Origin: Paludibacterium sp. B53371
Lineage (GTDB): Bacteria > Pseudomonadota > Gammaproteobacteria > Burkholderiales > Chromobacteriaceae
Direction: 5' to 3'
DNA length: 64,000 nt
Assembly: GCF_018802765.1 (NCBI RefSeq)
Contig: NZ_CP069163.1
Location: 868,001 to 932,000 of the forward strand
Shown piece after piece: positions 10,416 through 18,923 of this stretch. The stretch's first letter is position 1. Every line of letters begins with the position of its first letter. The notes beneath the pieces were generated by a model, which made no database searches, was not told the origin of the DNA, and saw nothing but the letters and a program-made list of their open reading frames with translations. A program made the translations under genes and the position numbers.

Positions 10416-11300
10416 GTGTTCAAAACCCTCGAAGATTACGTCGGCCAGACCCCTCTGGTCCGGCTCAAGCGCCTGCCTGCCGGGCGCGGCAATACGCTGC
10501 TGGTCAAGCTGGAAGGTAATAATCCGGCCGGTTCGGTCAAGGACCGTCCTGCACTCTCCATGATCCGTCGTGCCGAGGCGCGTGGCGACATTCGGCCTGG
10601 CGATACCCTGATTGAACCGACCAGTGGCAATACCGGGATTGCCCTGGCCATGGCGGCTGCGATGATGGGCTATCGCATGATCCTCATCATGCCGGAGAAC
10701 TCGAGTGCCGAGCGGGTGCAGACCATGCGCGCCTATGGCGCCGAGGTCCTGCTGACCCCGGCGGCGCAATCGATGCCCGGTGCCATTGACCTGGCACGAC
10801 AGATGCAGTCGGAAGGTCGCGGGCTGATTCTCGATCAGTTCAGCAACCGGGATAACCCCGAGGCCCACTACGAAGGAACAGGTCCGGAAATCTGGCAGCA
10901 AACCGATGGCCGGATTACCCACTTCGTCTCCAGCATGGGCACTACCGGCACCATCATGGGGGTCAGTCGCTACCTCAAGCAGCAAAATCGCGACATCCAG
11001 ATCATTGGCGTCCAGCCCGAGCCGGGCAGCCAGATTCCCGGCATCCGCCGCTGGGAAGATGATTATCTGCCGAAGATCTGTGAGTTTCAGCGCATCGATC
11101 GCCTGATCCTGATCGACCAGCAAAGGGCAGAAGACACCGCCCGCCGCCTGGCGCGTGAAGAGGGCATCCTGGCCGGCCCTTCCTCCGGCGGCGCGCTGGC
11201 GGTGGCCTTGCAGCTGGATGCCGAACTGGAAAATGCCGTCATCGTCAGCATCGTCTGTGACCGCGGCGACCGCTATCTGTCGACCGGCCTGTTCGCCTGA
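10416..11300 (+). CDS. cysM: Cysteine synthase B (O-acetylserine sulfhydrylase)
   Basis: PLP enzyme that makes cysteine from O-acetylserine with sulfide or thiosulfate. The 294-residue protein has the PLP-lysine motif KLEGNNPAGSVKDRPALSMI (Lys in SVKDR, about residue 40). The EGNNPAGSVKDR form is typical of CysM rather than CysK. It also has PTSGNTGIALAMAAA, GTTGTIMGVSRYL, and the C-terminal GILAGPSSGGALAVAL phosphate loop. I use the GTG at 10416 with GGAG at 6 nt; the ATG 36 nt upstream lies in the hldD terminator. zapE follows after 10 nt, suggesting co-transcription. Confidence 0.95.
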   Translation: MFKTLEDYVGQTPLVRLKRLPAGRGNTLLVKLEGNNPAGSVKDRPALSMIRRAEARGDIRPGDTLIEPTSGNTGIALAMAAAMMGYRMILIMPENSSAERVQTMRAYGAEVLLTPAAQSMPGAIDLARQMQSEGRGLILDQFSNRDNPEAHYEGTGPEIWQQTDGRITHFVSSMGTTGTIMGVSRYLKQQNRDIQIIGVQPEPGSQIPGIRRWEDDYLPKICEFQRIDRLILIDQQRAEDTARRLAREEGILAGPSSGGALAVALQLDAELENAVIVSIVCDRGDRYLSTGLFA

Positions 11301-11310
11301 AAGGAAATCC

Positions 11311-12468
11311 ATGGCGCAACATGCCTATTCCCCTGCCGAGAGCGGCCAAAGCCCCCGGGCCTGGTACCAGGCTGCCCTGGCGCGCGACGGTTTCATCCAT
11401 GATCCGGCACAAGCCGCTGCCATCGAGCGGCTGACCGACCTGTGGCAGCGCCTGCTGGAGTTCAAGGCCCGGCGCGACCGCTTTCTCGGGCGCAGCCTGC
11501 GCAATCCGCCGGTGCCCAAAGGGCTGTATCTGTGGGGAGGGGTAGGGCGCGGCAAGAGCTTCCTGATGGATGCTTTTTTCCAGTGCGTTCCCTACCGGCG
11601 CAAACGCCGCGTGCATTTTCACCACTTCATGGCGGAAGTGCATCGCCAGCTGCAAACCCTGACGCAGGAGACCGATCCGCTGCTGATCGTGGCGGATCGC
11701 ATCGCCAAGACCACCCGGCTATTGTGCTTTGACGAGTTCCACGTCAGCGACATCGCCGATGCCATGATCCTCTACCGCCTGCTCAGTGCCATGTTCGAGC
11801 GGGGTGTGGTGCTGGTGGCGACCTCCAACTACCCGCCCTCGGGGCTTTACCCCAATGGCCTGCAGCGTGACCGCTTCCTGCCGGCCATCGCCCTGATGGA
11901 GTCGCAGCTGGAAGTGATTACCGTGGATGGCGGCAATGACTATCGCCTGCGCGAACTGGCGCGGGCGGACTTGTTTCAGGTGCCGGCCGATGCCGCCGCT
12001 GAAGCCAGCATGGATGCCATGTTCAGCCGACTGACGCTCGAAGCCACCCCGCTGGCCAACGACATCGAGCTGTTCGGTCGGCACATCCCGCTGCGGCGTC
12101 ATGCTCCCGGAGTCATCTGGTTCGACTTTGCCGCCCTGTGCGGCGGTCCGCGCTCACAGACCGACTACCTGGAAATTGCCCGCGACTATCACACCGTCTT
12201 CCTGTCCGGCATCCCGGCGCTGAGCGCCGCCCAGGCGGCCGAAGCGCGCCGTTTTACCTGGCTGATCGATGTGCTGTACGACCACCGGGTCAAGCTGGTG
12301 GCGTCTTCGGCCGTGCCGGCCGAGCAGATCTATGTGGATGGTGTGCAGGCCAGCGAATTCTTCCGCACCGCCAGTCGCCTGACCGAGATGCAGACCGACA
12401 GCTACCTGGCCTTGCCCCACCTGGTCGACGAATTTCAGCTCGACCCGTCCCGCAGTGTCGCCCTGTAA
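11311..12468 (+). CDS. zapE: Cell division protein ZapE (AFG1-like ATPase)
   Basis: ZapE is an ATPase that associates with the FtsZ ring; its mitochondrial relatives are AFG1/LACE1. The 385-residue protein has the Walker A GGVGRGKSFLMDAFF (about residues 74-88), preceded by the family phrase KGLYLWG. The Walker B follows in LLCFDEFHVSDIADAMIL, with a sensor-1-like VLVATSNYPPSGLYPNGLQRDRFLPAI and the conserved C-terminal RFTWLIDVLYDHRVKLVASS. AAGGAAAT precedes the ATG at 11311. A longer in-frame ORF begins inside cysM and has no support. The gene ends just before a palindromic repeat. Confidence 0.95.
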   Translation: MAQHAYSPAESGQSPRAWYQAALARDGFIHDPAQAAAIERLTDLWQRLLEFKARRDRFLGRSLRNPPVPKGLYLWGGVGRGKSFLMDAFFQCVPYRRKRRVHFHHFMAEVHRQLQTLTQETDPLLIVADRIAKTTRLLCFDEFHVSDIADAMILYRLLSAMFERGVVLVATSNYPPSGLYPNGLQRDRFLPAIALMESQLEVITVDGGNDYRLRELARADLFQVPADAAAEASMDAMFSRLTLEATPLANDIELFGRHIPLRRHAPGVIWFDFAALCGGPRSQTDYLEIARDYHTVFLSGIPALSAAQAAEARRFTWLIDVLYDHRVKLVASSAVPAEQIYVDGVQASEFFRTASRLTEMQTDSYLALPHLVDEFQLDPSRSVAL

Positions 12469-12484
12469 GCCGCCACCCCATCAC

Positions 12485-12581
12485 CCGGGGTCAGGTCTTG
12501 TTTTTTGCATCGAGATGCAAAAAACAAGACCTGACCCCGGCTTACGCGGCTTACGATGCAAAAAACAAGACCTGACCCCGG
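12485..12581. repeat. REPIN-like palindrome with a third tandem arm
   Basis: A perfect 27-nt inverted repeat (12485-12511 and 12514-12540) is separated by only two bases. Its core reads GGGGTCAGGTCTTG, then T6GCATC. A third copy of the right arm, identical over 27 nt, sits at 12555-12581, 14 nt further on. The array fills the gap between the stop codons of zapE and the convergent next gene. Two facing arms of about 20-25 nt in an intergenic space are the mark of REP/REPIN elements moved by RAYT (TnpA_REP) transposases; that link is inference, and no such transposase is in the window. A sibling lies at 31645-31700. Confidence 0.85.
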
Positions 12582-12582
12582 C

Positions 12583-13302
12583 TTATGGCAGGACGTAGCG
12601 GTAGTCGTGCTCTAGTCGGGCGATGGTGCCGTCCTTGCGCATGTTGTCGAGAATGCTGCGCCAGCGCTGTACTTCACTGGCGCTCATGTCCAGTGATGCC
12701 GCCAGATAGAGCGTGCTGCGCATCAGTACTTCCCCCTTGAGCAGATCTTCAACCGGCAGGCCGGCCTCGCGCTGGGCCTGCAGGGCGGTGTTCCAGGCGA
12801 CCGCCCAGGCACCGATATGGCCGTTGGCCAGCATGGCTGCATTGGTGGTTTCGTAGGTGACCACACTCAGTCTGGACTGTGGGATGTGGCTGGCCAGCTC
12901 CTGGCCGACCGAGTTGCGCATGACCCCGATCAATTGTCCGGTCATGGCGCTTCGGCTCGGCGGGTTGGGGTTGACCTTGCGATTGCCGACCAGCACAAAG
13001 GCTTCGTCCATCAGGGGCGCCACCCACTGGTAACGCGATTCGCGTGCGGGGGTACGGCCGGGAGGGACCAGCAGATAAGGGCCTCCGGGCTGGGTGGCCA
13101 GGACCATGGCACGGATGAAGGGGTAGACCGTGACGTGGTCATCGGTCCCGGCGCGACGTGCGGCCTCGCGCAGAATGGCCACCGCCAGCCCGCCCTGCTG
13201 GGTGACGAAGGGGGGGACTTCGGCGCCGATCAGCGTCACCGCCGACGCACACGGGCCGAGCAGAGACCACAGCAACAGCCAGCAACCGGCGCATCGCCTC
13301 AT
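12583..13302 (-). CDS. Periplasmic solute-binding protein, family 3 type
   Basis: A 239-residue secreted protein: signal peptide MRRCAGCWLLLWSLLGPCASA (cleavage about residue 21), then a bilobal binding-protein fold of the amino-acid (SBP_bac_3) kind. Visible pieces are the N-terminal EVPPFVTQQGGLAVAILREAARRAG, the mid-lobe GQLIGVMRNSVGQELASHI, the hinge return ANGHIGAWAVAWNTAL, and the C-terminal RWRSILDNMRKDGTIARLEHDYR, which matches the usual end of the family. No ABC permease or ATPase genes adjoin it, so it may serve a distant transporter or act as a sensor. Its stop codon lies 1 nt from the REPIN-like array. Ligand unknown. Confidence 0.8.
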   Translation of the reverse strand: MRRCAGCWLLLWSLLGPCASAVTLIGAEVPPFVTQQGGLAVAILREAARRAGTDDHVTVYPFIRAMVLATQPGGPYLLVPPGRTPARESRYQWVAPLMDEAFVLVGNRKVNPNPPSRSAMTGQLIGVMRNSVGQELASHIPQSRLSVVTYETTNAAMLANGHIGAWAVAWNTALQAQREAGLPVEDLLKGEVLMRSTLYLAASLDMSASEVQRWRSILDNMRKDGTIARLEHDYRYVLP

Positions 13303-13352
13303 GACACCCCTCCGTCGGACATGCTTTCGTTATAAGCGCTCGCCAGCCGGGG

Positions 13353-13790
<438 letters not shown>

Positions 13791-13793
13791 GGC

Positions 13794-14498
13794 TCAGCGC
13801 TCCCGCAATGTGACCGGCTGGGTGGTACTGCCGGTGAGTGAGTAAGCGTGCAGCTGGCGGGCGAATCGCTGCAGCCGGCCGATCACTGTGCGATTGACCC
13901 GGGTGAAGGCGTTGTAACCCAGTACGGCCGGAATCGCCACCGCCAGACCGAATGCGGTCATGACCAGGGCTTCGCCGACCGGGCCGGCGACCTTGTCCAG
14001 CGAACTCTGACCGGCCGCACCAATATTCACCAGGGCGTGATAGATGCCCCATACCGTGCCGAACAGTCCGATGAAGGGGGCCGTGGAGCCGACCGAGGCC
14101 AGGATGGACAGACCACTTTGCAGGCTCTGGCCGCACTCGTCGATGGCGCCACTCAGGCTTTCGGTCAGCCAGTCGGTCAACGCCAGCTGCCCGTGCAGGT
14201 CCTGCTGATTGTCGCGGTGGTGTTGTACGGCCTGGCGGCATTCCAGTGCCAGCAGACGATACGGATTGGCGACACCATCACCCGCCTGGCCCAGGGTGGT
14301 CAGCCCCTGTTCGAAACTGCTGGCATGCCAGAAGCCGGCCATGGCCCGTGCTGCGCGCCGCAGCTGCCACCAGCGAGTGGCATGCAGCAGGATCAGAGAC
14401 CAGCTGGCGAGTGACATGCTCAGCAGGACGAGCGCCACCAGTCGGATGGTCAGATCACTCTGAGCCCAGAGTTGGTCGAGATGCAGTGCAGAAGACAT
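13794..14498 (-). CDS. exbB: TonB energy-transducing subunit ExbB
   Basis: The 234-residue MotA/TolQ/ExbB proton-channel protein forms the pentamer around ExbD. It has an N-terminal membrane helix (IRLVALVLLSMSLASWSLILL, about 18-38), a long cytoplasmic region, then the family core GLSILASVGSTAPFIGLFGTVWGIYHALVNIG (about 126-157) and a third helix VGEALVMTAFGLAVAIPAVLGYNAF (about 172-196). It follows tonB by 12 nt and precedes exbD by 3 nt. The short N-terminus matches the ExbB form without a periplasmic extension. Confidence 0.95.
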   Translation of the reverse strand: MSSALHLDQLWAQSDLTIRLVALVLLSMSLASWSLILLHATRWWQLRRAARAMAGFWHASSFEQGLTTLGQAGDGVANPYRLLALECRQAVQHHRDNQQDLHGQLALTDWLTESLSGAIDECGQSLQSGLSILASVGSTAPFIGLFGTVWGIYHALVNIGAAGQSSLDKVAGPVGEALVMTAFGLAVAIPAVLGYNAFTRVNRTVIGRLQRFARQLHAYSLTGSTTQPVTLRER

Positions 14499-14510
14499 GT
14501 AAACCTTTCA

Positions 14511-15215
14511 CTAATTGGATTCATCGATCGAAAAACGGATCGGCTGGCTATAGCGGTAATCGATGGCGACGCCCGCTCGCCGTGCCGGACGGTAATGCCA
14601 GCGGCGTACCGCAGCCAGGGCCGCCTCATCCAGCCGCGGGTAGCCGCTGCTGCGCTGCACCGCCACCTCCGCCACATTGCCATTGGCCAGAATCAGCACC
14701 GACAGCACCACCACGCCTTCCTCTCCCAAACGTTGAGACAAGGCCGGGTAGGTCGGGTCCGGGTTATTCAGCCCGGCGGCCTGGCTCATTGGGGGGGACA
14801 CCGGGGCCTCCGTCGCCGGGGCCCTGGATTCCGCGACCGTCGGCGCCGGGGGGGCTGCCTGCGGGGCGGAAAGTGGGGCGGGGGCCGGGTGGGGGGCTGC
14901 CGCTGCCGTGTGGCTGACCGTTCGGACCGGAGGAAGCGCCCGGCTGTGGGGTGCCGTGGTGGCCGGTGACGGCCGCACCGGTCGGCTTGCTGCGGTCACC
15001 GGCGGGGCGGCCGGAGCCATCGTGGCCACCAGCCGCCCGGTCACGGTGGGGGGGGTGACCGGGGCAGGCGCCTGCCGCGGCCCCGAGGACAGCCACCACA
15101 GCGCCAGGGCATGCAGCAAGGCGGTGAGCAGCAGGCAGCCCAGGGGCTGCGGTCGCCAGCCGGGCCGGCGTCGCAGGGCAATGATCATGGGAATGGTCTG
15201 ACCTTGAGACGCCAT
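14511..15215 (-). CDS. tonB: TonB
   Basis: Spans the periplasm and passes energy from ExbB-ExbD to outer-membrane receptors. The 234-residue protein has an N-terminal anchor (LGCLLLTALLHALALWWLSSG, about 25-45), a long Pro/Ala-rich region (about 47-145) that can bridge the periplasm, and the C-terminal TonB domain (PDPTYPALSQRLGEEGVVVLSVLILANGNVAEVAVQRSSGYPRLDEAALAAVRRWHYRPA), whose YP and GxVxxxxVxxSSGxxxLDxAAxxAxxxWxFxPA pattern is diagnostic. An alternative start is the second Met, nine codons later. It begins 3 nt after the receptor gene, so the two are likely translated together. Confidence 0.95.
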   Translation of the reverse strand: MASQGQTIPMIIALRRRPGWRPQPLGCLLLTALLHALALWWLSSGPRQAPAPVTPPTVTGRLVATMAPAAPPVTAASRPVRPSPATTAPHSRALPPVRTVSHTAAAAPHPAPAPLSAPQAAPPAPTVAESRAPATEAPVSPPMSQAAGLNNPDPTYPALSQRLGEEGVVVLSVLILANGNVAEVAVQRSSGYPRLDEAALAAVRRWHYRPARRAGVAIDYRYSQPIRFSIDESN

Positions 15216-15218
15216 GGC

Positions 15219-17363
15219 TTACCACTGATAGCCAAGGGTGGCACTCAGCGTGCGTTTGCTGCCGTAGTAGCAGTAAGTCAGGCTGTCGTAGCAGCTGGCC
15301 ACATAAGTACGGTTGAACAGGTTGTTGGCGGACAGGCGCAGCGTGGCCCCCTGCCAGGCCGGGCTCATGCGCCCCAGGTCGTAGCGCAGGGCCAGATCCA
15401 CCAGGGTGTAGGACGGCAGGCGAGTGGTGTTGGCGCTGTCCGCCCAGCTCGGACCGGTGTAGCGAATCCCGCTGCCCAGGCCCAGACCGCTGGCGAAGGC
15501 ATAGTCTACCCAGAGCGAGGCCATGCGAGACGGCGAACCAAACGGGGTGTTGCCTTGTTGCGGACCCTGATCGATGCGCAGGCGGTTGAAGGTCATGCTG
15601 GCCATCAGTGACCATTGATTCCCGATACGGGTCTTGCCCTCCAGTTCAATGCCGCGCGAGGTCACCACGCCGACCGGCTGGTAGGTCAGCGTGATCGGGT
15701 TGTAATAGGCCAGGTTCTGCTGGCGCAGGTCATAGCTGGCGATACTCAGTTGGGTCTGCCCGCCGGCCGGCTGATACTTCAGGCCCACTTCCTTTTGCCG
15801 GCTTTGTTGCGGTGCCAGCAGTTGACCGTCGCTGCCGGTGGCATACGAGGCGTTCGGGTCAAAGCCCTCGCTGTAATTGAAGTAGGGCGTCAAGCCGTTG
15901 GCCGCCTCATACAGCACGCCGGCGCGGGTTGTCACCTTGCTGCCGTTCCACTCGCTGCGGCTGCCACTTTGCGGGTCGTCGGTATGCACCCGCGCCTGAT
16001 CCTGGCGTACACCCAGCGTCAGACGCCAACGATTCCAGGCCATCTGATCCTGGGCATAGATCCCGGTCTGCAGGTTGTCGTGGTTGAAGTATGACGGGGC
16101 GCCAAAGGTGATGTTGCCGCTGTCGTATTGCGGTGCCGACGTATCCAGCGAGTCGGCGCTGCCATAGCGGTTATAGCCCCCGTTGCGCATGCGGCTGCTG
16201 TCCACCCCGACCAGCAGGGTGTGCTGCACCGCGCCGGTGGTCAGCTTGCCCTGCAACTGGTTGTCGATCAGGAAGGTCTCGCCATGCTCTTCGCCTTGCG
16301 AGGCCGCCCGGTTCAGTACCGAGCTGCCGGCACCGGCCCAGCCGGTCTGATAGACCTGCAACTGACTGACCTTGCTCTTCTGGTAGCGCAGGTTCTGGCG
16401 GAATTGCCAGTCGCTGTTGAAGTCATGCTCAAACTGATAGCCGAACATTTGTTGCTGGCGGTGCATGCCATCCCCGCTGGCGCCGTCATCGAAGCTGGCC
16501 GGCAGCCTGCTCCCCTGATGATTCACCCCCGAGCCTTCCCAGGGCACCGAGCCGTGATAACCGGTGGAGGGTTCGTGCTGCAGGTAGGCCTGCAACAGCA
16601 GCCGGTTCTGGCCGTCGATGCGCCAGCTCAGCGATGGCGCCACGGTATAGCGTTCACTCTGCGCCAGCGTCTGCTGCTCATTGCGGCGCTGCCCCTTGAC
16701 CACCAGGCGGTAGTCCAGATCCGGCCGGTCATTCAGCGGACCGGTGATATCGAGTCCCAGCCACTGCTGCTGGTTGTTGCCGATGCCGACTTCGAGCTGG
16801 TGCAGCGGCGAGGACAATGGTCGTTTGCTGGTCAGTGCCACCAGACCGCCGGGCGAGGATTGGCCATACAGCACCGAATCCGGTCCGCGGACCACATCCA
16901 TGCGCTCAACAAAGAATGGATCGACTTGCGGTGAATTGCTGCCCTCCGGATCGCCCGCCAGGCGCAGCCCGTCCAGCCACTGATTGTTGTTCATGTGTCC
17001 GTTGAAACCGCGCAGCACGATGTAGTCGTAGCGGCTGCTGGAACCGATGGCATTGCTGAACACCCCTGGCGTATAGCTCAGCGCCTCGGACAAGGTATGC
17101 GGTGCCTGATCTTCGATCTGTTGCCGGGTGATGACTGAAACCGAGTGATCGATCAGTACCCAGGGGGTGTCGGTCTTGCTGGCTGCCGCACTGCTGCCGG
17201 CGCTGTAGCCGCTGGTGGGCGACTGGGCGGTTGCCGGGCTGGCTTTGACCGTGACGGTCGGCAGGGTGGCTGCTTCATCGGCCAGGACCAGGCTGCTCAT
17301 GCTGGCCAGGTTCAGGGCGAGGACCAGTTTGGTAAGACGGGAAGGGAAGGGTGACGGAGACAT
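15219..17363 (-). CDS. TonB-dependent siderophore receptor
   Basis: Outer-membrane gated barrel importing a ferric siderophore; by context, the hydroxamate made by the divergent operon. The 714-residue protein has a signal peptide (MSPSPFPSRLTKLVLALNLASMSSLVLA), a TonB-box-like LPTVTVKA at the mature N-terminus, a plug domain (SVSVITRQQIEDQAPHTLSEALSYTPGV; VERMDVVRGPDSVLYGQSSPGGLVALTSKRP), and a 22-strand barrel ending in aromatic Trp (LSATLGYQW), the BAM signal. This form of plug places it with FhuA/FoxA-type hydroxamate receptors. I start at 17363, 14 codons inside the longest ORF, because that gives a clean signal peptide. A Fur-box promoter lies 52 nt upstream and tonB-exbB-exbD follow downstream. 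Confidence 0.93.
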   Translation of the reverse strand: MSPSPFPSRLTKLVLALNLASMSSLVLADEAATLPTVTVKASPATAQSPTSGYSAGSSAAASKTDTPWVLIDHSVSVITRQQIEDQAPHTLSEALSYTPGVFSNAIGSSSRYDYIVLRGFNGHMNNNQWLDGLRLAGDPEGSNSPQVDPFFVERMDVVRGPDSVLYGQSSPGGLVALTSKRPLSSPLHQLEVGIGNNQQQWLGLDITGPLNDRPDLDYRLVVKGQRRNEQQTLAQSERYTVAPSLSWRIDGQNRLLLQAYLQHEPSTGYHGSVPWEGSGVNHQGSRLPASFDDGASGDGMHRQQQMFGYQFEHDFNSDWQFRQNLRYQKSKVSQLQVYQTGWAGAGSSVLNRAASQGEEHGETFLIDNQLQGKLTTGAVQHTLLVGVDSSRMRNGGYNRYGSADSLDTSAPQYDSGNITFGAPSYFNHDNLQTGIYAQDQMAWNRWRLTLGVRQDQARVHTDDPQSGSRSEWNGSKVTTRAGVLYEAANGLTPYFNYSEGFDPNASYATGSDGQLLAPQQSRQKEVGLKYQPAGGQTQLSIASYDLRQQNLAYYNPITLTYQPVGVVTSRGIELEGKTRIGNQWSLMASMTFNRLRIDQGPQQGNTPFGSPSRMASLWVDYAFASGLGLGSGIRYTGPSWADSANTTRLPSYTLVDLALRYDLGRMSPAWQGATLRLSANNLFNRTYVASCYDSLTYCYYGSKRTLSATLGYQW

Positions 17364-17414
17364 ACGGATCTTTCGCTTCTTTCTGTGCTGTTGGTCTGAA
17401 AACAATTTCGATAA

Positions 17415-17449
17415 ATTGTATTGATAATCATTCGCATTTACAATAGTAT
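17415..17449. promoter_or_regulatory. Overlapping divergent promoters sharing one Fur-box-like site
   Basis: The Fur-like site is at 17417-17435 (14 of 19 positions of the classical consensus, including the full GATAATCATT core). Leftward promoter: -35 TTGTAA (17443-17438) and -10 TACAAT (17420-17415), 17-bp spacer. Rightward promoter: -35 TTGATA (17421-17426) and -10 TAGTAT (17444-17449), 17-bp spacer. The Fur site covers the leftward spacer and -10 and the rightward -35, so one bound repressor would silence both the receptor and biosynthesis operons when iron is plentiful. Confidence 0.75.
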
Positions 17450-17600
17450 GCTCTTGGAAATTTCAACCTGCTTGGGAAATGACAAGTGCGCGAGAGTGAA
17501 TGGCCGGGTCCGGCCTGTCTGATGCCGCTGTGCCGGATGTGCAGCGGCGTTCACCAGCCAACCGCCGCTACGCGGCAATCTCTGCAAAGGACCTCGCGAC

Positions 17601-18914
17601 ATGCATGCGACCGTCTATGACTTCATTGGTATCGGGCTTGGGCCGTTCAATCTGAGCCTGGCTTGTCTGGCCGAGCCGGTGAGCGAGTTGAAAGGGGCGT
17701 TTCTCGAACAAAGTGCCGGCTTTGACTGGCATCCCGGCATGCTGCTGCCAGGCAGCAGCATGCAAACGCCTTTCCTGGCCGATATGGTCTCGCTGGCCGA
17801 TCCGACCAGCCGCTTCAGTTTTCTGAATTACCTCAAGCAGCAGGGACGTCTCTATCCCTTCTACATCCGCGAGAATTTCTTCCCGCTGCGCACCGAGTTC
17901 AACCACTACTGCCAATGGGTGGCCGCGCAACTCGATTCACTGTATTTCGGCCGGCGGGTGGACAGCATTGTCTGGCAGGACGGTCTCTACCATCTGAGCG
18001 TGCGCAACGGTGCACAGCAGGAAACCTGGCGCACACGGCGACTGGTTCTGGGGACGGGGACCTCGCCCGAACTGCCGGCCTGCTGCGCCGGTCTGGGGGA
18101 GCGCGTGGTGCATAGCGCCGACTATCTGAGCAACAAGCTGCGGTTGCAGATGCTGCCTTCGATCACCGTGCTGGGCAGCGGCCAGAGTGCCGCCGAAATC
18201 TTTGCCGATCTGCTGGCGGAGAGTGACCGCTATGGCTATCAGCTGAGCTGGATGACCCGCTCGCCGCGTTTCTACCCGCTGGAGTACACCAAGCTGACGC
18301 TGGAAATGACCTCGCCGGAGTACATCGATTATTTCCATGCCCTGCCTCCCGGCCAGCGCGATCAACTGATCAATGAGCAGAAAGGGCTGTACAAGGGGAT
18401 CAATCGCACGCTGATCGACCAGATTTTCGAGCAGCTCTATCAACTGCGTCTGCGGGGTGGTGCCCAGCCTCTGCTGCTGACCAATTGTGCCCTGACTGCC
18501 TGCCATACCCAGAGCGGACGCGAGGGGCTGGCGCTGGATTTGCTGCAATGTGAGCAGCAGAAAGCCTTTCGCCTCGATACGGCAGCGCTGGTGGCGGCAA
18601 CCGGCTATGCCTACCGGCAACCGGCTTTCCTTGCCGGGATCAGCGATCGGCTGCGGCGCGATGCCCACGGACGGCTGGATGTGACGCGGGATTATGCGGT
18701 GGATGTGCAGGGCGAGGAGATTTTTGTCCAGAACGTGGGGTTGTATACCCATGGTCTGGCGACGCCGGATCTGGGCATGGCCTGCTACCGCAATGCCTGC
18801 CTGCTGCGTGCCATGACCGGTCGCGAAGTCTATCCGGTGGAAACCCGCATCGCCAGCCAGACCTTCGGCATGCCGGGTGAGGCGCTGCCGCTTTCCCAAC
18901 CTTGCCTGGCCTGA
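17601..18914 (+). CDS. Diamine/lysine N-hydroxylase for siderophore synthesis (AlcA/IucD-like)
   Basis: FAD- and NADPH-dependent N-monooxygenase that makes the hydroxylamine of a hydroxamate siderophore. The 437-residue protein has the FAD motif GIGLGPFNLSLA (about 11-22), the substrate-side DWHPGMLLPGSSMQTPFLADMVSLADPTSRFSFLNYL, the NADPH motif VLGSGQSAAEIFADLL (about 190-205), and the C-terminal ATGY plus TPDLGMACYRNACLLRAMTGREVYPVET. Next-door acyltransferase and synthetase genes match the three-gene plan of alcaligin, putrebactin, bisucaberin and desferrioxamine loci, so the substrate is probably putrescine or cadaverine. No diamine-producing decarboxylase is in the cluster. It is the first of seven coupled genes behind the Fur promoter, with a leader of about 145 nt. 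Confidence 0.9.
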   Translation: MHATVYDFIGIGLGPFNLSLACLAEPVSELKGAFLEQSAGFDWHPGMLLPGSSMQTPFLADMVSLADPTSRFSFLNYLKQQGRLYPFYIRENFFPLRTEFNHYCQWVAAQLDSLYFGRRVDSIVWQDGLYHLSVRNGAQQETWRTRRLVLGTGTSPELPACCAGLGERVVHSADYLSNKLRLQMLPSITVLGSGQSAAEIFADLLAESDRYGYQLSWMTRSPRFYPLEYTKLTLEMTSPEYIDYFHALPPGQRDQLINEQKGLYKGINRTLIDQIFEQLYQLRLRGGAQPLLLTNCALTACHTQSGREGLALDLLQCEQQKAFRLDTAALVAATGYAYRQPAFLAGISDRLRRDAHGRLDVTRDYAVDVQGEEIFVQNVGLYTHGLATPDLGMACYRNACLLRAMTGREVYPVETRIASQTFGMPGEALPLSQPCLA

Positions 18915-18923
18915 GGCGTTGCC

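Noticed and set aside
8991-11312. A 773-codon minus-strand frame across hldA, hldD and cysM
   Set aside because: It covers three recognised genes and two intergenic gaps including a terminator; a shadow.
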